Shown: one piece after another, positions 1 through 7,540 of the stretch | Layout: each line of letters begins with the position of its first letter | How positions within the stretch are numbered: position 1 is the stretch's first letter | Origin: JANNAV01 sp031384695 | Lineage (GTDB): Bacteria; Pseudomonadota; Alphaproteobacteria; Rhodobacterales; Rhodobacteraceae | NCBI GenBank assembly: GCA_031384695.1 | Contig: JANNAV010000035.1 | Span: forward strand, 1 to 12,168 | Direction of reading: 5' to 3' | Length of the DNA stretch: 12,168 nt | Notes under the pieces: model-generated | Databases searched by the model: none | What the model saw: the letters and a program-made list of their open reading frames with translations, nothing else | Told to the model about the DNA's origin: nothing | Made by a program: the position numbers and the translations under genes

Positions 1-1662
1 CACTGGCTGGAAATGCGGGCGCGTGCCGGGGCTTCGGCGGCGATCCGGGCGCTGCTGGACATGGCTCCGCCCAAGGCCACGGTGCTGCGGGGTGGGGTCG
101 AGGTCGAAGTGCCGACCGCCGAGGTGGTCTTGGGCGATATCGTCGTGCTGCGCCCCGGCAACAAGCTGCCGGTTGATGGCGAGGTGACCGAAGGCACATC
201 CACCATCGACCAGTCGATGCTGACCGGCGAGTCGATGCCGGTGACCAGGACCGTCGGCGATACGGTGATTGGCGCGACGATCAACAAGAGCGGCACGCTG
301 AAGTACCGCTCGACCAAGGTGGGCGCGGATACAGCACTGGCGCAGATCGTCAAGCTGGTGCAGGAGGCGCAGAATTCCAAAGCGCCGTCGCAACTCTTGG
401 CCGACCGGGCGGCGCAATGGTTGGTGCTGGCGGCGATTGTCATTGGCTTGGGCACCTTTGCGGTCTGGTTCTGGGTGCTGGGCCAGCCGCTGCTGTTTGC
501 CGTGACCCTGAGCATCACAGTGTTCGTCATCGCCTGCCCGGATGCACTTGGGCTGGCCACCCCGATGGCGGTGATGGTCGGCACCGGGTTGGGGGCGGCG
601 AATGGCATCCTGTTCAAGAACGCAGGCGCGCTGGAGGAGGCGACCAAGCTGACGGTAATCGTGTTCGACAAGACCGGCACCCTGACCATGGGACAGCCAA
701 AGGTGGTCGATGTGGTGGCCGCGCCTGCTGTAGCGCCCGACGACATCCTCAAGGTCGCGGCGGCTGTGGATGCGGGGTCCGATCACCCGCTGGCGCTGGC
801 GATTGTGGAACGCGCCAAGGGGCTGGACCTGCCGAAAGTGGCGGATTTCCTGAACATCGAGGGCAAGGGGGCCAGTGCCAGCATTGACGGCGAACTGGTC
901 TATCTGGGCAACCGGCGGCTGATGGATGACCAAAAGATCAGCCTGGGCGTGCTGGAGGCGCAGGCCGAAACCCTGAAAGGCGACGGGCGCACGGTGATCC
1001 ATGTCGCCCGAGCGGGCAAGCTGCTGGGCCTGATCGCCATCGCCGATGCGCCGCGCCCGACGGCGATTGCGACGATCAAGAAGCTGCATGAACAGGGCGT
1101 CAAGGTGGCGATGCTGACCGGCGACAATGCGGGCACGGCCAAAAAGATCGCCGGGATTCTGGGCATCGACATCGTGCTGGCCGATGTGCTGCCGGGGCAG
1201 AAGGCCGACAAGATCAAGGAATTGCAGGCCAGTGGCGAAAAGGTCGGCATGGTTGGCGACGGGGTGAACGACGCCCCTGCCCTGACCCAGGCCGATGTCG
1301 GCTTTGCCATTGGTGCCGGCACCGATGTGGCGATTGAAAGTGCGGATGTGGTGCTGATGAAAAGCGACCCCTATGATGTGGTCGGCGCGATGACCCTGTC
1401 GCGCGCCACCCTGCGCAAGATGCACCAGAACCTGTGGTGGGCGGTGGGGTACAACCTGATCGCATTCCCCGTGGCGGCAGGAGTGTTTTACCCCTTCGTG
1501 CTCAGCCCCGAAGTGGCGGCACTGGCGATGTCGGGCAGCTCCGCGCTGGTGGCGGTGAACGCGCTGTTGCTGAAGCGCACGCGGCTGGACGGGTTGCGGC
1601 CTGCGGGGCAGATTGCCGATGCAATGCCGGCCGGAACATTGGCACAACCGGCAAGGGGATAG
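1..1662 (+). CDS. Heavy-metal translocating P1B-type ATPase, CPD-motif variant (5' end cut by window edge)
   Basis: Inner-membrane pump that couples ATP hydrolysis to transport of a transition metal ion, probably copper or a related soft metal (inference). The frame is open to the left edge, so the N-terminus, including any metal-binding domains and the first membrane helices, is missing. Numbered from the first codon of the window, it shows the actuator TGES loop (75-78), a membrane motif Cys179-Pro-Asp where pumps usually have CPC, CPH or SPC, the phosphorylation motif DKTGT (Asp223), a nucleotide-domain HP pair (SDHPLA), MLTGDN, and GDGVNDAP at 419-426. The last helix pair carries YN-x4-P and M-x-G-S-S, as in copper-type pumps. 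A tail of about 25 residues follows the last helix. A membrane protein gene starts 4 bp after the stop. CopA, CopB or a distinct subgroup are all possible; the metal cannot be fixed from this fragment. Confidence 0.93.
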   Translation, partial: HWLEMRARAGASAAIRALLDMAPPKATVLRGGVEVEVPTAEVVLGDIVVLRPGNKLPVDGEVTEGTSTIDQSMLTGESMPVTRTVGDTVIGATINKSGTLKYRSTKVGADTALAQIVKLVQEAQNSKAPSQLLADRAAQWLVLAAIVIGLGTFAVWFWVLGQPLLFAVTLSITVFVIACPDALGLATPMAVMVGTGLGAANGILFKNAGALEEATKLTVIVFDKTGTLTMGQPKVVDVVAAPAVAPDDILKVAAAVDAGSDHPLALAIVERAKGLDLPKVADFLNIEGKGASASIDGELVYLGNRRLMDDQKISLGVLEAQAETLKGDGRTVIHVARAGKLLGLIAIADAPRPTAIATIKKLHEQGVKVAMLTGDNAGTAKKIAGILGIDIVLADVLPGQKADKIKELQASGEKVGMVGDGVNDAPALTQADVGFAIGAGTDVAIESADVVLMKSDPYDVVGAMTLSRATLRKMHQNLWWAVGYNLIAFPVAAGVFYPFVLSPEVAALAMSGSSALVAVNALLLKRTRLDGLRPAGQIADAMPAGTLAQPARG

Positions 1663-1666
1663 CCGG

Positions 1667-2374
1667 ATGTGTCTTTCCGCCCAGGTCAGCTTTGCCGCCA
1701 GCGTGTTTCTGGTGACCGGCGGCACCGCGATCACCGTCGTCGCGGCCCGGAAGAACTGGCGCTATGTGCCGATGGCGCTGATGCCGCTGTTTGCGGGCCT
1801 TCAACAATTCATGGAGGGCAATGTCTGGCTGGGCATGACCGGCGACAACCCGTTTCAGGTGCTCTGGGGGGCGTTCGGATTCATCTTTTTCACCTGGTTC
1901 ATGTGGCCGGTCTGGGTGCCGTTTTCGATGTATGTGATCGAGCCCCCGGACAGCCCGCGCAAACCGCTGTTCCTGATCTTTGCGCTGATCGGGCTGGGGT
2001 TCGGCGTGCTCTTGTATGTGCCGCACGGGCTGCATTCCGACATGATCGTGGTCGAGATCAACAACCAGTCGCTGGCCTATGAAAAGTCGCTGTGGCTGGA
2101 CTATCTGCTGCCCCGCACATGGACCAATGTGATCTATGCGGCGCTGATCATCGTGCCGCCTGCCATGTCGCATTACCTGCATCTGCGCCACTTCGCGCTG
2201 ACATTGGCGGCGGTGGTGGTCATCGACATGACCTTGCTGACCTTCGCCTATATCTCGTTCTTCTGCCTGCTGGCCGGGCTGGCCACGCTGCATCTGATCT
2301 TTATCATCCTGACCAACAAATGCGCCCGCGAATGCCCCGAGCTTTTCCCCGAAATGGGGCCGTCCCGACGGTGA
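1667..2374 (+). CDS. DUF6629-like multi-span membrane protein of unknown function
   Basis: A 235-residue integral membrane protein of unknown function. It opens with MCLSA, resembling the MC-[FL]-SA start that I associate with the DUF6629 family, followed by about seven hydrophobic segments (roughly residues 5-26, 33-47, 66-90, 100-118, 153-168, 177-198 and 200-215). A QQFMEG-x-VW stretch at 46-54 also fits that family. The C-terminus is cytosol-like and holds Cys219 and Cys223 (C-A-R-E-C) before a short charged tail. I chose the ATG at 1667 because the family motif begins there and an AAGGGG lies about 10 nt upstream. It starts 4 bp after the metal ATPase stop, so the two are probably co-transcribed, which hints at a link to metal or redox homeostasis. 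That link is inference only, and the family assignment is from memory of its signature. Confidence 0.8.
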   Translation: MCLSAQVSFAASVFLVTGGTAITVVAARKNWRYVPMALMPLFAGLQQFMEGNVWLGMTGDNPFQVLWGAFGFIFFTWFMWPVWVPFSMYVIEPPDSPRKPLFLIFALIGLGFGVLLYVPHGLHSDMIVVEINNQSLAYEKSLWLDYLLPRTWTNVIYAALIIVPPAMSHYLHLRHFALTLAAVVVIDMTLLTFAYISFFCLLAGLATLHLIFIILTNKCARECPELFPEMGPSRR

Positions 2375-2412
2375 CTCTGACAGTTGCTATCTGATGGTTG
2401 ACAGCAGAGCGC

Positions 2413-2434
2413 GCAAACCCGGTGGAAGGTTTGC
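2413..2434. repeat. Short inverted repeat in the convergent gap 2375-2515
   Basis: GCAAACC (2413-2419) and GGTTTGC (2428-2434) form a 7-bp stem with an 8-nt loop. They lie in the 141-bp gap between the DUF6629-like gene and the converging arc operon, where transcripts from both sides should end. There is no T-run, so it is at best a weak or Rho-assisted terminator. I see nothing else in this gap. Confidence 0.25.
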
Positions 2435-2515
2435 TGGATCCGGATGCCATGCTTGGTTGATATCGGACATGAGAGCCGATCCGGCACCGATCCATATTCA
2501 GTCCATGCGTCTTTG

Positions 2516-3472
2516 CTACCCCGTCTGCATCGCCGGATACCCAGTGATTTCGGCTGTTCCCGGCTGCGCCGTGATCTGCGTACCGCCGCTGCCCTCCAGA
2601 ATGGCACGGGCGTCTTGCAACCTGCCGATCCCGGCGATTGCCCCGCCAGCCCGGACAAAGCCGCAGGCGGCGGCGATTTTCGGGCCCATGGAGCCTGCGG
2701 CAAAGGCCATCTTGTCCAGCGCATCCGGTGTGATTGTCCTGATTGCTATCTCGGCGGGCGTGCCCCAGTCCCGCATGACCGCCGCCACATCAGTCAACAT
2801 CAGCAATGCGTCGGCATTGAGCGCCTGCGCCAGCAGTGCCGCAGTGCGATCCTTGTCGATCACTGCCTCAACGCCTTCCATCCCGCCGGTATCATTGCGC
2901 ACAACGGGAATGCCGCCGCCGCCGGCACAGATCACGCAGACGCCCGCGTCAACCAACAGCCGGATCGCCGCCAGCCCCAGAATACGCTGCGGCAGCGGTG
3001 ACGGCACGACCCGGCGCAGGCCGCCCTTGGGGTCAGACACCATCGACCACAGATGTTCGGCCCCGATCAGCTTGCCCTCTTCGGCGGTATAGACCGGCCC
3101 GATGGGCTTGGTCGGCTGGTCGAAGGCGGGATCATTGGCGTCCACCTCGACCCGGGTCAGCAGGGTCGCGCATTCCGCCCCGTGCGGCAGGGCATTCATC
3201 AACTCCTGTTCGATGAGATAACCGATCATGCCTTCGGTTTCCGCCCCCAGCACATCCAGCGGCCATAGTGTATCAGGCGCATAGGCCGCCGCCTGCAACG
3301 CCATCAGGCCAACCTGCGGCCCGTTGCCGTGGGCCACGATGATCTGGTGGTCCTTCGCCAGATCGGCCAAAGCCACCGCCGCGATGCGCACATTGGTGCG
3401 TTGCGCGTCATAGGTCATCGGCTCGCCACGTTTCAAAAGGGCATTGCCACCAAGGGCCACGACGACCCGCAT
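2516..3472 (-). CDS. arcC: Carbamate kinase (arginine deiminase pathway)
   Basis: Cytosolic enzyme that converts carbamoyl phosphate plus ADP to ATP, CO2 and ammonia. This is the ATP-yielding last step of arginine fermentation. The 318-residue product has the usual family length. Visible motifs: ALGGNALLKRGEP (6-18), the HGNGPQVG substrate loop (48-55), GAETEGMIGY (76-85), the CAGGGGIPV glycine loop (182-190), VIDKDRTAALLA (204-215) and AAGSMGPKI near 258-266. About 16 extra residues follow the usual C-terminal GTxI. The ATG at 3472 starts the family motif directly; an upstream extension would run inside arcB in another frame. It begins 1 nt after the arcB stop (TGAGATG) and has no good Shine-Dalgarno of its own, so translation is probably coupled to arcB. 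It is the last gene of the operon. Confidence 0.96.
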   Translation of the reverse strand: MRVVVALGGNALLKRGEPMTYDAQRTNVRIAAVALADLAKDHQIIVAHGNGPQVGLMALQAAAYAPDTLWPLDVLGAETEGMIGYLIEQELMNALPHGAECATLLTRVEVDANDPAFDQPTKPIGPVYTAEEGKLIGAEHLWSMVSDPKGGLRRVVPSPLPQRILGLAAIRLLVDAGVCVICAGGGGIPVVRNDTGGMEGVEAVIDKDRTAALLAQALNADALLMLTDVAAVMRDWGTPAEIAIRTITPDALDKMAFAAGSMGPKIAAACGFVRAGGAIAGIGRLQDARAILEGSGGTQITAQPGTAEITGYPAMQTG

Positions 3473-3473
3473 C

Positions 3474-4475
3474 TCAAGCGCCGAGCGTGGCGACAAGAAC
3501 CGCCTTGATCGTGTGCATCCGGTTTTCCGCCTGATCGAACACCACCGAGGCGGGGGATTCGAACACCTCATCCGTCACCTCCATGCAGTCGATGCCGAAT
3601 TTCCGGAACGTCGCCTCCCCCACTTCGGTATCGCGGTTGTGGAAGGCTGGCAGGCAGTGCAGGAATTTCGTGTGCACCGAGCCGGTGCCCGCCATGATCG
3701 CTGCCGTGACGCGGTATGGGGTCAGCTGTTTGATCCGTTCGGCCCAGACCGTATCCGGCTCGCCCATCGACACCCAGACATCGGTATAGACGAAATCGCA
3801 CCCCAGCGTCGCCTTGGCCACATCCGTCGTCAGGGTGATCTTACCGCCGTTTGCCGTGGCGATGCCTTCGTATTGCGCCAGCAATTCTGCGTCCGGCCAC
3901 AGACTGCGCGGGCCGCACAGCCGGATATCCATCCCGATCAGCGCCGCCCCCACCATCAGCGACACGCCCACATTGCTGCCGACATCGCCCATGAAGCAAA
4001 AAGCAATGTCGGACAGATGCTTGTGGGTGAATTCGCGCATGGTCAGCAGGTCGGCCAGCACCTGTGTCGGGTGAAAATCATCGGTGAGGCCGTTGTAGAC
4101 CGGCACCCCCGAGAAGGCCGCCAACGTCTCTGCATCGGCCTGTTTAAAGCCGCGATACTCGATGCCGTCATAGAACCGGCCCAGCACCCGCGCCGTGTCC
4201 TTCATGGTTTCCTTGTGCCCGATATGGCTGCCCGAGGGGCCAATATACGTCACATGAGCGCCCTGATCGAAGGCCGCCACCTCGAAGCCTGACCTTGTGC
4301 GCGTGCTGTCTTTTTCGAAGATCAAAGCGATATTCTTGCCGGTCAGGCGGGGCTGTTCGGTGCCCGCCGCCTTGGCCTCTTTCAGGCTGCCCGCCAGCCG
4401 CAACAGGAACCGGATCTCGGCGGGGGTGAAGTCCAGCAATTTGAGGAAACTGCGGCCTTGCAGGTTGATGGGCAT
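3474..4475 (-). CDS. arcB: Ornithine carbamoyltransferase, catabolic type
   Basis: Cytosolic enzyme that in this pathway runs toward phosphorolysis of citrulline, giving ornithine and carbamoyl phosphate for carbamate kinase. The 333-residue product has the carbamoyl-phosphate loop STRTR (57-61), FEVAAFDQGA, HPTQ (135-138), the ornithine SMG loop in DVWVSMGE (232-239) and the HCLPAFHN active-site cysteine motif (273-280). The region usually reading RNNMGNS is here GSNVGVS (166-172), keeping only the second Asn. The start at 4475 is set by a strong AAGGAGG (4481-4487) that overlaps the arcA stop; an in-frame ATG 24 nt upstream would lie inside arcA. The catabolic role is inferred from operon position and resemblance to Pseudomonas ArcB. 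Confidence 0.95.
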   Translation of the reverse strand: MPINLQGRSFLKLLDFTPAEIRFLLRLAGSLKEAKAAGTEQPRLTGKNIALIFEKDSTRTRSGFEVAAFDQGAHVTYIGPSGSHIGHKETMKDTARVLGRFYDGIEYRGFKQADAETLAAFSGVPVYNGLTDDFHPTQVLADLLTMREFTHKHLSDIAFCFMGDVGSNVGVSLMVGAALIGMDIRLCGPRSLWPDAELLAQYEGIATANGGKITLTTDVAKATLGCDFVYTDVWVSMGEPDTVWAERIKQLTPYRVTAAIMAGTGSVHTKFLHCLPAFHNRDTEVGEATFRKFGIDCMEVTDEVFESPASVVFDQAENRMHTIKAVLVATLGA

Positions 4476-4485
4476 CGTATCCTCC

Positions 4486-5709
4486 TTAAACCGCGTCACG
4501 GATCAGCGGGCAGGTCATGCAATGCGATCCACCCCGGCCCCGGCCCAACTCGGCACCGGGGATGGTGATGACTTCGACCCCTGCCTTGCGCAAAAGGGTG
4601 TTGGAATGGGTGTTGCGTTCATACCCCACCACCACGCCGGGGCTGATGCATAAAAGGTTGTTGGCATCATCCCACTGTTCGCGCTGCGCCTCATAGGCAT
4701 CGCCGCCGGTGGGCACCGTGCGCAGGGATGTCAGGCCCAGAGCATCTGCCACCACGGCGAGGAAGGGCTTGGTTTCCTCGGTCACATCCATCTTGCCCGC
4801 CTTGCCGGGGCGCAGCGAATAGGTCTGCATCACGTCTGTTACTTCGGCGAACACTGTCACCAAGTCGCGGTCGCAAAAGGTGAACACGGTGTCCAGATGC
4901 ATGGCGGATCGGCTGCGCGGGAACTGGCAGGCGATGACGCGGGTGGCGGCGCCCGCCGCAAACAGCGCCCGCGCCACCTGCCCCACCGCCTGCGGCGTGG
5001 TCCGCTCGCCCATGCCGATCAGCACCACGCCATTGCCGATGGGCATCACGTCACCGCCTTCCAGCGTGGCCGCACCGTGATCAACCAGCGGATCGCCCCA
5101 CCAGATGGGAAAGCCCGCATCCCTGAAATCGGGATGGAATTTGTAGATCGCGGCCAGGTTCAGCGTCTCCAGCCGCCGCGCCGCCCAGTGCATCGGGTTC
5201 AGCGTGACACCGCCATAGATCCAGCAGGTCGTGTCGCGGGTAAAGATGTGGTTCGGCATCGGCGGCAGCACGAAATCCTGCGGGCGCAGCATGGGGATCA
5301 GCACGCCAGCACGGGGAATCGGCAATTCGGCGCGGTTCATGCCACCGATCAGGACGCTGGAAAGGGCTTCGGCCTCCATTTCCATCAGACACGCCAGCAG
5401 GTCATCCGACAGGCCCACCCCCACCGAATTGTCGTTCACCCGCGCCTCCAGCAGCCATTTGCGCGCGTCCATGTCGCGCAGGGTTTGCTCCAGCAATTCG
5501 CGCAGGAACACCACCTCGACGCCACGATCGCGCAGCATGTCGGTGAAGGTCATATGCTCGATGCGCGCCTGTTTCACCCAGATCACATCATCGAACAGCA
5601 ACTCCCCGCGGTTCTCGGGGGTCAGCCGGGCCATCTCCAGCCCCGGGCGGTGCACCATGACGCGGCGCAAGGTGCCCGCCTCGGAATGGACGCCATAGGT
5701 AAGTGTCAT
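4486..5709 (-). CDS. arcA: Arginine deiminase
   Basis: Cytosolic hydrolase that converts arginine to citrulline and ammonia, the first step of the arginine deiminase pathway. The 407-residue product is of normal length. The catalytic set is complete and collinear with the Pseudomonas aeruginosa enzyme: Asp159 (in FTRD), Glu217 (in EGGD), His271 and Asp273 (in MHLDTVF), and the nucleophile Cys397 in GGSHCMTCP near the C-terminus. The pattern ENRGELLFDD at 32-41 is also typical. I took the ATG at 5709 because MTLTYGVHSEAG matches the family N-terminus and an AGGA lies about 8 nt upstream, overlapping the end of the antiporter gene. The gaps are 8 nt from the antiporter stop and 10 nt to the arcB start, as expected for one transcript. 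The ammonia it releases can also buffer acid. Confidence 0.97.
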   Translation of the reverse strand: MTLTYGVHSEAGTLRRVMVHRPGLEMARLTPENRGELLFDDVIWVKQARIEHMTFTDMLRDRGVEVVFLRELLEQTLRDMDARKWLLEARVNDNSVGVGLSDDLLACLMEMEAEALSSVLIGGMNRAELPIPRAGVLIPMLRPQDFVLPPMPNHIFTRDTTCWIYGGVTLNPMHWAARRLETLNLAAIYKFHPDFRDAGFPIWWGDPLVDHGAATLEGGDVMPIGNGVVLIGMGERTTPQAVGQVARALFAAGAATRVIACQFPRSRSAMHLDTVFTFCDRDLVTVFAEVTDVMQTYSLRPGKAGKMDVTEETKPFLAVVADALGLTSLRTVPTGGDAYEAQREQWDDANNLLCISPGVVVGYERNTHSNTLLRKAGVEVITIPGAELGRGRGGSHCMTCPLIRDAV

Positions 5710-5717
5710 GCGGTTTC

Positions 5718-7160
5718 CTATCCTAGAAGAACGGCCGCGCTGAGCGCCGCCATGACAATGACCGTCAGCGCCAGCAGCAGCGGCCAGATGAACCGAAGCC
5801 AACGTTCATAGGGCACGCGGCCAATCGCCAGCCCGCCCATCACGACCGCCGATGTCGGGGTGATCAGGTTCACAATGCCGCTGGCGGTGGCAAAGGCGGT
5901 CACAACCAGGGGCCGCTCGACGCCCGCGAAATCGGCCACGGGTGCGAGGATCGGCATGGTCAGCACCGCAAGGCCCGAGGTCGAGGGGACAAGGAAGGAC
6001 ATGCCCACCTCGATCCAGTAGATCACGTTGATGAACGCCACCTTTGGCAACCCGGCCACCGATTTTTCAGCCGCGTTCAGGATTGTATCGGTGATAAGCC
6101 CCGCGTCCATCACCACCACGATGCCGCGCGCCAGGCCGATGATCAGCGCCACGCCCAGCAGGTCGCGCGCGCCGGTCAGGAAGGCCTCGACCAGCCGCGC
6201 CTCGCCCAGCCGCGCGATGATCCCGATCACGATCGCAGCCACCAGAAACAGCCCCGACATCTGCGCCATCCACCAGCCCTGGCTGGACACGCCCCAGATC
6301 ATCACCGCGAAGGTCAGGCCGAACAGGCCCAGCACCACCTGTTGCCGCCCGGTAAAATCGGCTTGCGCCGCCTTGCCACCCAGAAAATGCGCCTCGTTGG
6401 CAGCACGTCTGTCGAACACCAGCGATTTCGACGGATCCGCCTTCACCCGTGCGGCATAGCGCATCACGAAGGCCACCGTGACCAGCCAGCAAAGCCCCAG
6501 AATGATCAGCCGCAGCATCAGTCCATCGGCAAACGTCACCCCCGCCGCATCCGACGCGATCACTGTGGAAAAGGCGTTGATGGTTGATCCCAGAACGCCG
6601 ACCCCCGCCCCCAGCAGGATCACCGCCACAGCAACAACAGCGTCATAGCCTGCCGCGATCATCACCGGGATCAGCAGCACGTAGAAGGCCAGCGTTTCCT
6701 CGGCCATGCCATAAGTTGTGCCACCCAAAGCAAACAGCGCCATCAGGAACGGAATCATCCAGTTCTCGCGTCCTTTCAGACGCACCAGCGCCCGCCCGAT
6801 GCCGGCATCAATCGCCCCTGTCGCCGTGACGACACCGATGAAACCGCCGATGATCAGCACGAACAGCGACACGTCGATGGCGTTGGCGGCATAACTGTCG
6901 GGATTGTAAAACCCCGCGATGGGCGCAAGGATCACATCAAAGATGCCCTGCGGGTTAGCCGCGGACGGCGCATAACTGCCGGCGATGGGGATATCCTTGC
7001 CCAAGGCTTCGGACGGCACCCGCGCGTATTGCCCAGCCGGGATGACCCAGGTCAGGGCGGCCACAAGGACGATCAGCGCGAACAGGATGGTGAACGCCGA
7101 GGGAAAACGAAACCCTTTCGGCGGCGGACCGGCGGGCGGTGCTGTCGTGGACAGTGTCAT
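5718..7160 (-). CDS. YfcC/DcuC-family transporter, probable arginine/ornithine antiporter
   Basis: Inner-membrane carrier of 480 residues with about 11-12 hydrophobic helices. Position as first gene of an arginine deiminase operon suggests it exchanges external arginine for internal ornithine, the ArcD role, which costs no energy. The fold is not the APC family of classical Pseudomonas ArcD. Motifs such as GMAEETLAFY (151-160), GSTINAFS (191-198), VPSTSGLAVL (391-400) and NLITPTSAVV (431-440) belong to the YfcC/C4-dicarboxylate-carrier-like group, whose members serve as ArcD in some streptococci (established, from memory). A Pro-rich cytosolic N-terminus of about 18 residues precedes helix 1. 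The ATG at 7160 has an AAGGTGA 7 nt upstream. An FNR box lies 171 bp upstream. The substrate is inferred from context alone. Confidence 0.88.
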   Translation of the reverse strand: MTLSTTAPPAGPPPKGFRFPSAFTILFALIVLVAALTWVIPAGQYARVPSEALGKDIPIAGSYAPSAANPQGIFDVILAPIAGFYNPDSYAANAIDVSLFVLIIGGFIGVVTATGAIDAGIGRALVRLKGRENWMIPFLMALFALGGTTYGMAEETLAFYVLLIPVMIAAGYDAVVAVAVILLGAGVGVLGSTINAFSTVIASDAAGVTFADGLMLRLIILGLCWLVTVAFVMRYAARVKADPSKSLVFDRRAANEAHFLGGKAAQADFTGRQQVVLGLFGLTFAVMIWGVSSQGWWMAQMSGLFLVAAIVIGIIARLGEARLVEAFLTGARDLLGVALIIGLARGIVVVMDAGLITDTILNAAEKSVAGLPKVAFINVIYWIEVGMSFLVPSTSGLAVLTMPILAPVADFAGVERPLVVTAFATASGIVNLITPTSAVVMGGLAIGRVPYERWLRFIWPLLLALTVIVMAALSAAVLLG

Positions 7161-7330
7161 GATACAATCACCTTGCCTGTGGTGGGGGTCCGGATTGGAA
7201 CCTCGCGGGGTCTTTGGGTAGCACAACGCTCGGCGCAACTGGAGGGCCGATGTCTCGGCCAATGCGCGCGGCCAAACGTGGGTCCAGAGCAACACTGCGA
7301 TCACACTGTCCGACGCGGCACCCCGCCGCG

Positions 7331-7344
7331 TTGATCTGGATCAA
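7331..7344 (-). promoter_or_regulatory. FNR/FnrL box for the arc operon
   Basis: A perfect TTGAT-N4-ATCAA palindrome. Read toward the arc operon it is TTGATCCAGATCAA. Exactly 22 nt downstream on that strand lies CAGTGT (7303-7308), a poor -10 hexamer that keeps A2 and T6 at class II FNR spacing (box centred near -41.5). This predicts a start near 7296 and a leader of about 136 nt. The site lies between arc and fnrL and could also act on fnrL, but its orientation matches the two stress-protein boxes when read toward arc. The box itself is seen; its use is inferred. Confidence 0.85.
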
Positions 7345-7512
7345 GGTCAAAAGGAATATCGTCCGCAACGATTTCTCGCGACGGGTTTTGTCCGGTAAGC
7401 GTCGGCAAAACGCTGCCGCTTGGAACCAAGCCACACCCGGACAAACCCGCCGATCCCGATATTCCGATCATGCTGAAAATTCATGGAACTTTTGCGTTCG
7501 TCATGCGTTATT

Positions 7513-7518
7513 TATAGT
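7513..7518 (+). promoter_or_regulatory. Candidate -10 element of fnrL
   Basis: TATAGT matches five of six -10 consensus bases and sits in an AT-rich patch just before fnrL. It predicts a start near 7525 and a leader of about 16 nt ending in the AAAGGGG ribosome site at 7529-7535. The -35 region (TTTTGC or TTTGCG around 7490-7496) is weak. No FNR box lies at activating distance from it, so it suggests oxygen-independent basal expression. Confidence 0.4.
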
Positions 7519-7540
7519 CAAACTTCGCAAAGGGGCCAAG

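Larger units (their letters stand above)
7161..7540. promoter_or_regulatory. Divergent arc / fnrL regulatory region
   Basis: A 380-bp non-coding stretch between the antiporter and fnrL starts. It holds the FNR box at 7331-7344, an imperfect inverted repeat at 7385-7411 (GTTTTG, bulged T, CCG / CGG, CAAAAC, 8-nt loop), and a -10-like element close to fnrL. I find no convincing small gene or riboswitch. Frames that cross it are unsupported extensions of the flanking genes. Confidence 0.7.

Noticed and set aside
1502..2293. Minus-strand open frame of about 263 codons across the ATPase end and DUF6629-like gene
   Set aside because: It spans two plus-strand genes with good motifs and helices; the translation is His/Arg/Gln-rich antisense noise.
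2360..2371. CCGT/ACGG hairpin at the DUF6629-like stop, considered as a terminator
   Set aside because: Four base pairs without a T-run is too weak to call.
2394..3092. Plus-strand open frames opposite arcC
   Set aside because: Low-complexity Pro/Ser/Ala-rich translation lying over a clear carbamate kinase.
3444..4292. Plus-strand open frame of about 282 codons opposite arcB
   Set aside because: Antisense to a fully supported ornithine carbamoyltransferase; composition rich in His, Arg and Gln with no domain.
4897..5811. Plus-strand open frame of about 304 codons opposite arcA
   Set aside because: It mirrors arcA, has a His/Arg/Gln-rich composition typical of an antisense frame in GC-rich DNA, and arcA has a complete catalytic set.
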